This document shows, one piece after another, positions 1 through 8,461 of a DNA stretch of 64,000 bases. The notes beneath the pieces are model-generated. The model did not search any database, was not told where the DNA came from, and saw only the letters and a program-made list of their open reading frames with translations. The stretch is from Arthrobacter sp. SPG23 (lineage in GTDB: Bacteria > Actinomycetota > Actinomycetes > Actinomycetales > Micrococcaceae). Where the stretch lies: contig NZ_JYCN01000026.1 in assembly GCF_000876655.1 (NCBI RefSeq), forward strand, positions 186,001 through 250,000, in the 5' to 3' direction. Made by a program: the position numbers and the translations under genes. Numbering within the stretch: the stretch's first letter is position 1; each line of letters starts with the position of its first letter.

Positions 1-42
1 CGGATAAGCGTCTCTTATGGCCTGTGCCCACATTTTTCGGTT

Positions 43-735
43 ATGGCTCCACGCAGTATTGGTATTTCCGCGGGCGGACCGCTGTGTCTAGCGTTTTATG
101 TACGCTGGCCCGATTGGCGGTTCTTTCCGCCGGCGCCAACTGACGTGTCCCCCAACCGAGGAGTGCATTTGGCCGTTCTGCCCAGCCCTGTATTGCACAG
201 CCCTGTCCTGCGCCCAGCTGTTCCGAACCCGGCCGACGGCGGTTACTACCGTTACCGGGGACGGCGGAAGCCTGAAGCGGCAGCCGTCCAGACGGAACAG
301 CTCCGGCAGCTCCTCAAAGAGGACCGGCAACGGATTTCCTTCAATGCCTCCAGCATGCGGGCGCTTTCGGTCCGCCTGAACCAGCACGTCGCCCAGGCAC
401 TGTGTGACGGCCTGAAGATGACAGGCCTTGCAAAGGCCGCCGGCCTTTCCCGCTGGGCAGTGCGGACCATCGGATTGTCCTCTGACGACCTGGCACCGTC
501 CGGGCTGACGGCTGAGCAGCAGCTTGCCCTGATTAGCGGGTTGAAGTCCGAGCTGGCCGAGCTGGAGGAGTCGAAGGCAGCCCTGGAGGGGCGGCGGTTG
601 AAGCTCCTGGCCGCGGCGCGCAGGCTGGGAACCATGGACGATTACGAGCTTGCGGCACTGAGCGGGCTCCCGAGCGAGGCGATCCGGAAGATGACCTGGG
701 GGCTTGCGCCCGATCCGGGTCTCATTCCTGCTTAG
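43..735 (+). CDS. hypothetical protein with helix-turn-helix-like segment
   Basis: I do not recognise a family. The first 70 residues are proline-rich and look non-coding. From about residue 80 on, the chain becomes helical and charged, with a segment GLAKAAGLSRWAVRTIGL that reads like a helix-turn-helix, then a heptad-like helix (ELAELEESKAALEGRR), then a second HTH-like segment (DYELAALSGLPSEAIRKM). This suggests a small DNA-binding or sigma-region-like protein. The true start is probably internal: a GAGGAG at 158-163 lies 5 nt before an in-frame TTG at 169, which would give about 188 residues. A family hairpin repeat begins 4 nt after the stop and probably ends the transcript. Confidence 0.5.
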   Translation: MAPRSIGISAGGPLCLAFYVRWPDWRFFPPAPTDVSPNRGVHLAVLPSPVLHSPVLRPAVPNPADGGYYRYRGRRKPEAAAVQTEQLRQLLKEDRQRISFNASSMRALSVRLNQHVAQALCDGLKMTGLAKAAGLSRWAVRTIGLSSDDLAPSGLTAEQQLALISGLKSELAELEESKAALEGRRLKLLAAARRLGTMDDYELAALSGLPSEAIRKMTWGLAPDPGLIPA

Positions 736-738
736 ACC

Positions 739-764
739 ACGACGGCGGGACATCCCGCCGTCGT
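739..764 (+). repeat. hairpin repeat copy 1 (probable terminator)
   Basis: Perfect 12-bp inverted repeat ACGACGGCGGGA / TCCCGCCGTCGT with a 2-nt centre, 3 nt after the preceding plus-strand stop codon. It is followed by TCGTCTTGC, a variant of the family tail. Confidence 0.85.
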
Positions 765-895
765 TCGTCTTGCACTGAGTGCGGGCCACCTGAACCACTG
801 GTATGACTCCCGGGAGCCATGCGCCCAACACGGCCAGCGCACTAATTCAGGTTGTTCTCCGCCGTTTCCGGCCCACACCGGTTTAATACTACGAA

Positions 896-921
896 CCTCC
901 CGCCGTCGTCCGCTTGCGTTG
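896..921 (+). repeat. hairpin repeat copy 2, right half only
   Basis: CCTCCCGCCGTCGTCCGC followed by TTGCGTTG matches the right arm and tail of the family, but the left arm is absent. It is a decayed or half element and cannot fold alone. Confidence 0.7.
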
Positions 922-1142
922 TCGTCTGCTTTGGGGAGGCTATTGTCACGCAGGCAGGTGGTGAGTAATGTACGGCAAACCGGACTCAAGGCCGCATCAG
1001 GCGGCCCCCGGAACGGCGCTGTCGCCAGGGGGAACGGCGCTGTCGTCAGGGGCTACGCCCCGTACATATAAGACGCCCGGCCACCGCACTGGCCGACCAT
1101 GCGGAACGCAGGACGCCACGCTTCCATTCAAGGGAGAACCTG

Positions 1143-1589
1143 ATGTTAGGCACCAGAAGCTGCCTCGCCGCTGCTCTTGCAGCAACCCTCGTGACCATAG
1201 CCACCCCCGCGCAGGCAGCCCCCGCCACGCTCGTGAGCGCGGGGCCGGGAATCCTCGTGGCCGACGGCGCCGCGGTGGATGTTCCCGTCACCTTCGTGTG
1301 CGACACCGACCCCGCCTTGATCATCGCAATACCCGTGGTCCAAGTTACCCAAAGAGTCAGCGACGGACGGCTCGCCGGCGGCGGCGGAAGCGATCAGCTC
1401 AGCTGCACCAAGCAGTCCCAAACAGTCACCATACGGGTCATTCCAAATATAATGGCGTTCAACGAAGGTGCCGCCGCGGCCTCGGTCTACCTGCGAACCT
1501 GCAGCGCGCAATTCCAATGCTCCATCGTCATCATCAACACCGAAATAACGCTCGCCAATCCCGCCGGCGAAGAACAGGGACAGAGCTAA
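1143..1589 (+). CDS. small secreted protein, unknown function
   Basis: 148 residues with a clear Sec signal peptide: a short polar N-terminus, a hydrophobic core (LAAALAATLVTIATP) and an AQA-A cleavage site near residue 25. The mature part is rich in beta-prone valine, isoleucine and threonine stretches. It has four cysteines (CDTD, SCTK, RTCSAQFQC) that could form two disulfides in a compact extracellular beta fold. AGGGAG at 1131-1136 fixes the ATG start. Its end is only 3 nt from the convergent hydrolase gene. I cannot assign a function. The upstream 175 nt carry two near-tandem copies of GGAACGGCGCTGTCG around 1012-1046. Confidence 0.7.
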   Translation: MLGTRSCLAAALAATLVTIATPAQAAPATLVSAGPGILVADGAAVDVPVTFVCDTDPALIIAIPVVQVTQRVSDGRLAGGGGSDQLSCTKQSQTVTIRVIPNIMAFNEGAAAASVYLRTCSAQFQCSIVIINTEITLANPAGEEQGQS

Positions 1590-1592
1590 GCC

Positions 1593-2378
1593 TTACCCGT
1601 CGAGGAACCGCAGCAGTAACGGGACGGTGGCGTGCATCGTGCGGAGATCCCCGCCGCTGGCGGCCTGCTCGCCGAGGTAGTCGCCGTGGCCGCCGGGGAC
1701 GATCAGCAGGCGTGCGCCGGGGATGGCACCGGCCATCTGAGCGGCATACGCTGCGGTGACGATGTCCCGATCGCCGGACACCACCAGGGTGGAGGCTGTG
1801 ATGGTGCCCAGTTCGCCGTCGGACCATCCGGGAAACTCCGTGATACGCCGGTGGTCCAGCTCGAAGAGCCGCCCGAGGTGGCCGGGTTCGGGGTTGAGCA
1901 GGCGGTCGGCGTCCTTGTAGGTGTCGGGCATGTCATCGAGCGTGGCGTTCGCCATGCCGTCCCAGAACTCGTCCGGCACCGCGTCGCGGCTCGCAAAGGT
2001 GGAGGCCGCGATGAGGCGCCGGACAGCGGCGGGCCGCCTCAGCGCCAGGGCGATGGCGGTGTGGCCGCCCGCGCTGAATCCCAGCACGTCCACGGTTTCC
2101 ACGGCGAGCTGGTCCAGGACGGCGAGGATGTCTCCGGCGGAGTTCTCGGCAGTGAGCGGTCGGCTGGTGGGCTGGGTGCGGCCGTGGCCCTCCTCTTCAA
2201 CGGCAATCACCTGTCGCTGTTCGGCGAGCAGCGGGATGAGTTCGCTGAAGTTGGTTCCGATGGTGGAGCCGCCGCCCGGGATGAGGAGCAGGGGCGGCCG
2301 GCCGGGCACCGCCTCGCCGTGGACCTCGTAATACATGCGAAGGCCGTTGTTGTCCGCGAAGCCGTGGGTGAAGGTCAC
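1593..2378 (-). CDS. alpha/beta-fold hydrolase
   Basis: 261 residues, the usual length for single-domain esterase/lactonase-like hydrolases. The oxyanion loop is LLLIPGGGS (residues 30-38). The nucleophile elbow is GFSAGG with Ser102. The acidic residue lies in SGDRD (about 203-205), and the catalytic His is His231 in GGHGDY, so the triad is complete. There is no signal peptide, so it is cytoplasmic. GTG start with AGGA about 8 nt upstream. The natural substrate cannot be read from the sequence. It is convergent with the secreted-protein gene, with almost no spacer. Confidence 0.85.
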   Translation of the reverse strand: MTFTHGFADNNGLRMYYEVHGEAVPGRPPLLLIPGGGSTIGTNFSELIPLLAEQRQVIAVEEEGHGRTQPTSRPLTAENSAGDILAVLDQLAVETVDVLGFSAGGHTAIALALRRPAAVRRLIAASTFASRDAVPDEFWDGMANATLDDMPDTYKDADRLLNPEPGHLGRLFELDHRRITEFPGWSDGELGTITASTLVVSGDRDIVTAAYAAQMAGAIPGARLLIVPGGHGDYLGEQAASGGDLRTMHATVPLLLRFLDG

Positions 2379-2482
2379 ACGGCATCCTAACTCTGTGGGC
2401 TTCCGGCGGAAAGGGTTGGATCGTCTGGATTTTCCGGCGCAACTGCCGACGACGGCGTCGAGTTGTTCCGGCCCGCCGGCGA

Positions 2483-3241
2483 CTAGCGGGGCGCGGCCGA
2501 GAGCGGTGCTTCTGCCTCCGCCAGCCTGATCATGCGCAGTTCGTCCGCCACCGCACAGGCAGGCCAGTAGTCCTTTGCCAGCTCTTTTGCCCGACGTCGG
2601 TCCGCTTCCGGGAACATCTTGTCGAGCAGACCGGCCGCCTCGAGCAGGGCGATCAGTGCCGTGGTCCTGGCGTCTGTTGCTTTGGTCTCCGCGCGCACGG
2701 CCCCGGTTGGCGGCGCAGGTGACGGCGTCGCAGTTGACGGCGCGGTGTCGGTTGGCGCGGCATCCGCCGGCTTGAGTCCGAGTGCGGCTTGGATCTTTTT
2801 CAGGACTGCCGCTTCGGGGCCGTGGTCCTTCTCCGGATACCGTACGGTCTTGAACAGGCCGAGGTGCTTCTCGCCGACCTGGTCAACGATGCCACGTGAC
2901 GCCATTCCCTCATAGACGCGCTGGACTTCCGCGCGCCCCTCCAGCATGGAGACCCACCGCTTGGGAGTGTGGGGCCGGGACTTGTGACGGATGAGCTCCA
3001 GCTGGCGCTGGAAATCCGTTTGCGGCGCGGTGCCGGTAGCCCCGACGTGCTTCCCCTGCAGGCCGATCGCGCCGGTCAGTTCCAGTTCGGCCAATATTGC
3101 GCCCGCCAAAGTGGTCCTGAGAATGTAGGCCGGTACTTCGGGTTCGCCGTCCGTGTCGTTCGTTGCCAAAAGGAGGAAAGCCTGGGGAAGGCTCAGCTCC
3201 GCGGCCTTCGGTTCCTCCGCCTGAGGTGTTTCAGCATCCAT
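2483..3241 (-). CDS. GPP34 (GOLPH3/VPS74-like) family protein, copy 1
   Basis: 252 residues. The N-terminal 150 residues fit the GPP34 fold known from Golgi GOLPH3 and widespread in actinobacteria: LSLPQAFLLLATND, then a helix LAGAILAELELTGAIGLQG, then RHKSRPHTPKRWVSML and a winged-helix-like YEGMASRGIVDQVGEKHLGLF. A Pro/Thr/Ala-rich linker (about 160-190) leads to a C-terminal helical part TALIALLEAAGLLDKMFPEADRR. In eukaryotes the fold binds phosphoinositides and glycosyltransferase tails; the bacterial role is unknown. A paralogue lies at 22882-23625, and the similarity extends into the 40 nt upstream of the start, indicating a segmental duplication. Confidence 0.8.
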   Translation of the reverse strand: MDAETPQAEEPKAAELSLPQAFLLLATNDTDGEPEVPAYILRTTLAGAILAELELTGAIGLQGKHVGATGTAPQTDFQRQLELIRHKSRPHTPKRWVSMLEGRAEVQRVYEGMASRGIVDQVGEKHLGLFKTVRYPEKDHGPEAAVLKKIQAALGLKPADAAPTDTAPSTATPSPAPPTGAVRAETKATDARTTALIALLEAAGLLDKMFPEADRRRAKELAKDYWPACAVADELRMIRLAEAEAPLSAAPR

Positions 3242-3281
3242 ACGATCATGGTGGACCAGTTAGGCGGCCACCACAATGAGT

Positions 3282-3315
3282 GCGGACGACGGCGGCGCCT
3301 CCCGGCGTCGTCCGC
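3282..3315 (+). repeat. hairpin repeat copy 3 (diverged centre)
   Basis: GCGGACGACG (3282-3291) pairs with CGTCGTCCGC (3306-3315). The inner part has mismatches. It lies between the divergent GPP34 and DUF427 genes, so here it does not sit behind a plus-strand gene. Confidence 0.7.
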
Positions 3316-3408
3316 TCGCCGCCGGGGAACAAGTCCGCCGCCCGGGCCGTTGGGATACCTACGACGTGTCGCCCGCTGACGCCGGCGGCACCTACAGAAC
3401 GGAACCAC

Positions 3409-3693
3409 ATGGTCAGGGCTATCTGGAACGGAAAAGTCATCGCCGAATCCGCGGACACGGTGGTGGTGGAGGGCAACCATTACTTCCCCCGCGATGCTGT
3501 CAATGCAGGCTATCTGAAGGACAGTGACATGTATTCCGTGTGCCCGTGGAAAGGGCAGGCCAGCTACCACACGCTTGAGGTGGACGGGAAGCTGAACGTT
3601 GACGCCGCCTGGTTCTACCCGGAGCCCAAGCCGCGCGCGAAGCAGATCGAGGACCGGATCGCGTTTTGGCGCGGTGTGACGATCGAGGATTAG
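3409..3693 (+). CDS. DUF427 domain-containing protein
   Basis: 94 residues covering one complete DUF427 domain. The typical features are in order: WNGKVIAES, VVEGNHYFP, CPWKGQASYH, an aspartate/valine-rich strand and AAWFYPEPKPRAKQI. The family forms a small beta-barrel and its biochemical role is not established. The open frame extends upstream to 3280, but that part reads through the hairpin repeat and is low-complexity, so I place the start at the ATG directly before VRAIWNG. The Shine-Dalgarno is weak. Confidence 0.85.
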   Translation: MVRAIWNGKVIAESADTVVVEGNHYFPRDAVNAGYLKDSDMYSVCPWKGQASYHTLEVDGKLNVDAAWFYPEPKPRAKQIEDRIAFWRGVTIED

Positions 3694-3827
3694 CCGCCGC
3701 CCGTTCCGGGACGTTCGACCCTACGGCTGCGGCAGCGGGCGTGCGCAGACTGGTGTGACCAGGCCCGTTGTTCATCGACGGCGATACCCCTCTTCGCACG
3801 CGGGCCGGCAGCACAAGGAGGCCAATC

Positions 3828-4352
3828 ATGGCCAATATTTATCTTCCCTACGGGACCACCGAGGGACAGACAGCCAAGATCGCCGAGTACATCGCGGAGG
3901 TGGTCCGGGCACACGGTCACAACGCGGAAACGGCGGACATCAGGCAGGCAGCAGACACTATTCCGGACCGGTACGACGCCGTAATCGTCGGCGCTTCAGT
4001 CCATTTGGGCAAGCATGAAGACTACGTCCGGGACTTCGTACGGAAGAACAGTGATGCCCTGCAAAGCCTCCCGTCCGCACTGTTCTCCGTCAGCCTGGCC
4101 GCACACGGGGACACCGGGAACGCGGAGAGCTACGTCGAGAAATTCGAGCATGAAACGGGCTGGCGTCCTGCGCACGTGGGCCTCTTCGGAGGGGCGCTGC
4201 TCTACACGCAGTACGGGTTCCTCAAGCGCCACATGATGAAGAAGATCGCCAGTGACAAGGGCACCCTGGACACGGACACGTCGCACGACTACGTCTATAC
4301 CGAGTGGGACGGCGTCAGGCGGTTTGCAGAGGACTTTGTGAACGGATTGTGA
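3828..4352 (+). CDS. flavodoxin-domain protein (HemG-like)
   Basis: 174 residues. The N-terminal FMN phosphate-binding loop is YGTTEGQTAKIAEYI (residues 8-22), followed by YDAVIVGASVHLGKHEDYVRDFV and FSVSLAAHGD, which fit the menaquinone-dependent protoporphyrinogen IX dehydrogenase (HemG)/flavodoxin family. AAGGAG at 3815-3820 supports the ATG at 3828 rather than the upstream in-frame ATG. No haem genes are adjacent, so oxidation of protoporphyrinogen is only one possibility; a general flavodoxin-type electron carrier is equally compatible. A hairpin repeat begins right at its stop codon. Confidence 0.8.
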   Translation: MANIYLPYGTTEGQTAKIAEYIAEVVRAHGHNAETADIRQAADTIPDRYDAVIVGASVHLGKHEDYVRDFVRKNSDALQSLPSALFSVSLAAHGDTGNAESYVEKFEHETGWRPAHVGLFGGALLYTQYGFLKRHMMKKIASDKGTLDTDTSHDYVYTEWDGVRRFAEDFVNGL

Positions 4353-4353
4353 G

Positions 4354-4394
4354 CGGACGACGGCGGAACTTCCCGCCGTCGTCCGTTTGCGTTT
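4354..4394 (+). repeat. hairpin repeat copy 4 (probable terminator)
   Basis: Perfect 13-bp stem CGGACGACGGCGG / CCGCCGTCGTCCG with a 6-nt loop, followed by TTTGCGTTT. It starts 2 nt after the flavodoxin stop codon, which fits an intrinsic terminator. Confidence 0.88.
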
Positions 4395-4417
4395 GATGCC
4401 GTTCCCCTGGCTGGAGA

Positions 4418-5326
4418 CTAAGAGACGATGGCCCGGTAGATCCCGGTATGGTCCAGGTCGCCATAGCCTTCATTGATCATGAGTTGGAAGGCGTTTCGGA
4501 TGCTGTCGGCGAGCGGCAGCTTTATCTCGCATTCCGCCGCAATTTCGGCAATGAAGTTCAGGTCTTTGAGTTGGTTCTTTGCTGACCCGCCGCCCTCGAA
4601 GTCCTGGTCGATCCATCGCCGTCCCTTTTGCCGTAGGACCTCTGAATTGGCAAGGCCGCCGGCCAGGATGGTTTGCACCTTTTCGAGGTCAAGTCCGGCA
4701 GTGCTTGCGAGGGCCATCGCTTCGGCCAGGGCCGTTACCGTGCCGGCAACGACGATCTGGTTGCACGCCTTCACAGTTGATCCTGCCCCTGTGAGGCCGA
4801 AGCGGACCACCGTGGAACTGTACAGCCCGAAGAGCGGTGTGAGTCCCTTTACAACTTCGGCCGGTCCGCCAACCATGATGCTCAGCCGGCCCTCTTGAGC
4901 ACCGATGGTTCCGCCACTGAGGGGTGCGTCCACAACCGTCACCCCCCAGTTGCGCAGGCAGTCGTCGGCGAACTCCGCGACCGCAACCGGTGACACAGTC
5001 CCGTGAATCACCATCACCGGATGCTCGATGCCGGCGCTCCTCCATCCTGCCAGCAGGCCTTCTTCGCCGGGAAGTAGAGCCGCAACCTGGGGCAGGTCGG
5101 GCAATACAGTCAGCACGACGTCGCTTGCGGCCGCGGCCGGCGTGGCTACGACGGCCCCTCCGCCGATCGCGCGGGCCTTTTCCGGTGTGCGGTTCCAGAG
5201 AGTTAGAGGAACCTGGCCGGCCAGGATGTTCCGGGCGATCGGGGCTCCCATGGGCCCCGTGCCGATGAGGGCCACGGAGCCGCGGAAGCCGGGCATTTCT
5301 TTCTCACTCATTGCGGGTGTTGTCAT
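4418..5326 (-). CDS. NAD(P)-dependent beta-hydroxyacid dehydrogenase
   Basis: 302 residues of the 3-hydroxyisobutyrate / tartronate-semialdehyde / threonate dehydrogenase family. A Rossmann motif IGTGPMGAPIA lies at residues 21-31, the substrate-binding signature DAPLSGGTIGAQEG near 135-150, and the catalytic lysine region GSTVKACNQ near 185. It oxidises or reduces a short beta-hydroxyacid with NAD(P). It is the last gene of the TRAP operon, with its ATG 4 nt after the permease stop, so it probably acts on the imported acid or an early intermediate. The exact substrate is not readable; threonate-like or branched hydroxyacids are plausible. Confidence 0.85.
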   Translation of the reverse strand: MTTPAMSEKEMPGFRGSVALIGTGPMGAPIARNILAGQVPLTLWNRTPEKARAIGGGAVVATPAAAASDVVLTVLPDLPQVAALLPGEEGLLAGWRSAGIEHPVMVIHGTVSPVAVAEFADDCLRNWGVTVVDAPLSGGTIGAQEGRLSIMVGGPAEVVKGLTPLFGLYSSTVVRFGLTGAGSTVKACNQIVVAGTVTALAEAMALASTAGLDLEKVQTILAGGLANSEVLRQKGRRWIDQDFEGGGSAKNQLKDLNFIAEIAAECEIKLPLADSIRNAFQLMINEGYGDLDHTGIYRAIVS

Positions 5327-5330
5327 GCGC

Positions 5331-7271
5331 TTAGAAGGGGATCAGTCCGGCGAGGGCCGGAAGGAATGTGCTGAACCACGGGACAGCCGCAAGAACGAGG
5401 AGCCCGAGGAACACGGCGATGAGGTAGGGCCAGAAGTGTTTGAGGCTTTTCTCGACAGTTTCGTGTGCGGTTGCGCACGCGACGTAGAAGCCGACGCCGG
5501 CCGGCGGTGCGAACGAGCCGATACCCATGGAGATGATCAGCACCATCGCGTACTGCACGGGGTTGACGCCGAAGTCGACGGCGATCGGCAGGAGCAGGGG
5601 CGCGAAGATCAGTACCGCGGGGAGGCCCTCAAGGAGCTGCCCCATGATGATCAGCAGGACGATGGTGAACAGCATGAAGAGCAGTGGTGAGTCGCCGAGC
5701 CCTGACATGAGGTCGTGGATTTGCTGGGAGACACCTGCAAGCGCGAGGGTCTGGGCCAGCGGGGACGCGGCGGCGATGATGAACAGAACCATGCCGGCCG
5801 TCGTCGTCGTTTCCCGCAGGGTGTCGCCAAGCAGCCGCTTGCTGCCGTGCCGGTAGGCTGCGGCGAGGATGAAGGCGTAGGCGACGGCCACTGATGACAC
5901 TTCGGTGGGTGTGGCGAATCCGCTGAGGATGCCCACCACCATTCCCACAGGAAGCAGAAGAGTCGGAATTGCGAAGAACGTCGCCGACCCGCGTTCACGC
6001 CAGCTGGATTTGGGGCTGGCGACGCCGCCCTGTTTGCGGGCCCGGAAGAAGACGAGTGCCATGACACAGAGGGCCAGGAAGGCGGCGGGAACAAAGCCGG
6101 CCAGGAACAGCGTGGTGGTGGAGATGGTGGTGATGGATCCGAGGATCAGGAGCACGATGCTCGGCGGGATGGTTTCGCCCATGATGGCCGAGGCGGAGAG
6201 GACGGCGACCACTTCGCCGCGGGGGTACTTGCGTTCTTCGAGCATGCCGCGCATCGTGGTGCCCACTGCTGCGACGTCGGCCACCTTGGAGCCGGAGATG
6301 CCGGAGAAGATGTACATGGTGACGACGACCACCTGGAGCAGGCCGCCGCGCAGGTGCCCGATCAGCGCGTCGACGAGCTTGGCCAGCGGGAGGGTCAGGC
6401 CGGCGGAGTTCATGACCGTGCCGGCGAGGATGAAGAACGGGATTGCCAGAAGGACGAAGCCCTTGGCCCCCGAAGCCATTCCGATGGGGATGGCGCTGAC
6501 CTCGGAAATGCCGCCCAAATAAAGGTAGATCCCGGATGCCAGTGCAAGCACGAATGCGATGGGCAGGCCCAGGAACAGCAGCACGAACAAGAGCAGAAGG
6601 ACGACGCCGAGAAGGAGGTTGGGGGTGGCGTAGTAGAACAGCGGCTGGGCCACCAGGACGAGAACAATCAGGATGGCCGCGATTCCCGCTGCAATGAGTA
6701 CCGGGCGGCGGTCCTGGCGCCACAGCTTGAGGAGGGCGAACCAGGCGATCAGCACCATGCCGACTGAGAAAGGCAGTGAGACCCAGAAAACGGGGAGCTG
6801 CAGGATCGGGGTCTTTTCCTCGATCTGCTGGACAAGGGTGGGAACGAACAGTGCAAACGCCCCTGCGCTCATAACGAAGACCAGCCAGTCAACCAGGGCG
6901 GCCAGGTAAGGCTTCCAAGCAGCCGGGAGGCGCATGATGAGTGCCTGGACGGACATGTGCGCACCCTTGGGGTACGCGATGGCGCCGCCGATGAAAGCGA
7001 TGGTCAGCAGCGCGATTTCGGAGACTTCCTGGGTCCAGAGCACGGAATCGCCGGTGACGACCCTGACCATGATGTTCAGCAGGATCACGACGAGCTCCGC
7101 GAGGATGGCAGCGCCCACAACCCATTCGAGCGTTTTGTCGAGCCACAGGGCACCGCTCCAACGCGGGGGGACATGGCCGTGGTGGAGTATCTCTTCCGCG
7201 TCCGAGGGGAGGACCTCCTCGAGTTCCTCGGGCGTAGTGATGTTTTTCATGGGCTTCCAGACTGTCGACAT
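5331..7271 (-). CDS. TRAP transporter fused small/large permease (DctQM)
   Basis: 646 residues. An N-terminal DctQ-like four-helix part (about residues 45-190: LEWVVGAAILAELVVILLNIMVRV and following) is fused to a DctM-like part of about 12 membrane helices from about residue 200 to the end. DctM hallmarks include FVLALASGIYLYLGG, IPFFILAGTVMNSAG and SGSKVADVAAVG. It imports an organic acid with Na+ or H+ together with the periplasmic-type binding protein encoded just upstream. Two starts are possible: ATG 7271, or ATG 7250, which has GGAAG before it. It sits between DctP and the hydroxyacid dehydrogenase in one operon. Confidence 0.9.
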   Translation of the reverse strand: MSTVWKPMKNITTPEELEEVLPSDAEEILHHGHVPPRWSGALWLDKTLEWVVGAAILAELVVILLNIMVRVVTGDSVLWTQEVSEIALLTIAFIGGAIAYPKGAHMSVQALIMRLPAAWKPYLAALVDWLVFVMSAGAFALFVPTLVQQIEEKTPILQLPVFWVSLPFSVGMVLIAWFALLKLWRQDRRPVLIAAGIAAILIVLVLVAQPLFYYATPNLLLGVVLLLLFVLLFLGLPIAFVLALASGIYLYLGGISEVSAIPIGMASGAKGFVLLAIPFFILAGTVMNSAGLTLPLAKLVDALIGHLRGGLLQVVVVTMYIFSGISGSKVADVAAVGTTMRGMLEERKYPRGEVVAVLSASAIMGETIPPSIVLLILGSITTISTTTLFLAGFVPAAFLALCVMALVFFRARKQGGVASPKSSWRERGSATFFAIPTLLLPVGMVVGILSGFATPTEVSSVAVAYAFILAAAYRHGSKRLLGDTLRETTTTAGMVLFIIAAASPLAQTLALAGVSQQIHDLMSGLGDSPLLFMLFTIVLLIIMGQLLEGLPAVLIFAPLLLPIAVDFGVNPVQYAMVLIISMGIGSFAPPAGVGFYVACATAHETVEKSLKHFWPYLIAVFLGLLVLAAVPWFSTFLPALAGLIPF

Positions 7272-7335
7272 TGAGAGTGGGGGCGTTTCCTTGCGGGTGG
7301 CCCGGGGAGCATTGGGCTCCCCGGGCCGGCGGCGG

Positions 7336-8367
7336 CTACTTGGTGGTGGTGAAAGCGATGGCCTGGTCGAAGAAGTCCTTGCCGATCAGCTGGGAGAAGG
7401 TTGGGTAAAGGCTCTTGGAAGCCGCTTTGAATTCCTCCAGGCCGGAGGCGCTGAGCTCGTTGGATTTCATGCCCTTGGCGGTGAGTTCCTCGAGCTGCTT
7501 CTTGGACTGCTCGGCGTCGTAGCCGGTCTTGAAGGTGGCGGTTTCCTCAGAGGCGTCCGTGAGGGCCTTCTTTTGCTCATCGGTGAGGGTGTCCCACTTC
7601 TTCGAGGAGAGGGCGAGTACCCAGGCGTCGTTGATGTGGTTGGTCATCGAAATGTACTTCTGGACCTCCGAGAACTTGTTCGTCCACGGCACCTCAATCG
7701 GGTTTTCCTGCCCGTTGATCGTTCCGGTCTGCAGGCCGGTGAAGACCTCAGAGAATGCCATGGTGGTGGGGCTGGCGCCGAGCTTGCTGAAGTAGTCGGT
7801 CCACAACGGGTTGCCGGGGACCCGGATCTTCAGTCCCTTCAGGTCCGAGGGCTGTTCGATGGGTCGAACCGAGTTCGTGATTTCCCGGCCGGTCCGGGTG
7901 AGGAAGGAAAGCGCGACGGTGTCTTTGGCGGCAAGCTTTTCCTTCAGCGCCTGGCCCGGCTTTCCTGCCAGGAACGCCGCTTCCTCGGTGGTGTCTTTGA
8001 AGAGGAACGGAATGCTGATGGCGTTCATTTCAGGTACGACGGCGGCGTAGACGGACGTCGACAGGATGAGTGCGTCGAGGGAACCGCCCTGCAGGCGTGT
8101 CACAGCCGCGTTCTGGTCTCCGCTGAAGCTCGTTCCGTTGGGGACTACGGTGACAGTCACGGACCCGTTGGACGTCTTCTTGACCTGGTCGGCGAAATGC
8201 TGGGCCGAGACGCCGACGGAGGAGGTGAGCGGATCGGGGATGGAGAGCTGGATCTTGGCTACCGGCGCTCCAGTCCCGCCGGAGGCCCCGGAGGCGCATC
8301 CGGCGAGGACTGAGGCTGCAAGGGTGCATGCCAGCACTCCGGTGAGGGCGCGGGTCTTGGATTTCAT
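7336..8367 (-). CDS. TRAP transporter substrate-binding lipoprotein (DctP)
   Basis: 343 residues. A lipoprotein signal LACTLAASVLAGC places the lipidated cysteine near residue 21. The mature protein is a typical DctP: IPDPLTSSVGVSAQHFADQVKKTSNG, then the conserved KGLKIRVPGNPLWTDYFSKLGASPTTM with the carboxylate-binding arginine, then ALQTGTINGQENP-like text (FTGLQTGTINGQENPIEVP). AGAAAGG precedes the ATG. It captures the substrate outside the membrane and delivers it to the DctQM fusion. It is transcribed with the oxidoreductase upstream (94 nt gap) and the permease downstream (64 nt gap). Confidence 0.9.
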   Translation of the reverse strand: MKSKTRALTGVLACTLAASVLAGCASGASGGTGAPVAKIQLSIPDPLTSSVGVSAQHFADQVKKTSNGSVTVTVVPNGTSFSGDQNAAVTRLQGGSLDALILSTSVYAAVVPEMNAISIPFLFKDTTEEAAFLAGKPGQALKEKLAAKDTVALSFLTRTGREITNSVRPIEQPSDLKGLKIRVPGNPLWTDYFSKLGASPTTMAFSEVFTGLQTGTINGQENPIEVPWTNKFSEVQKYISMTNHINDAWVLALSSKKWDTLTDEQKKALTDASEETATFKTGYDAEQSKKQLEELTAKGMKSNELSASGLEEFKAASKSLYPTFSQLIGKDFFDQAIAFTTTK

Positions 8368-8461
8368 GTGATGCCTTTCTTCATTGGAAGGAGTCTTGTT
8401 CCGGAGGCGTGAACGACGTCGGCTGAAGTTCATTGAAGCGCCCGGTTTGGTGCGGGGAGGG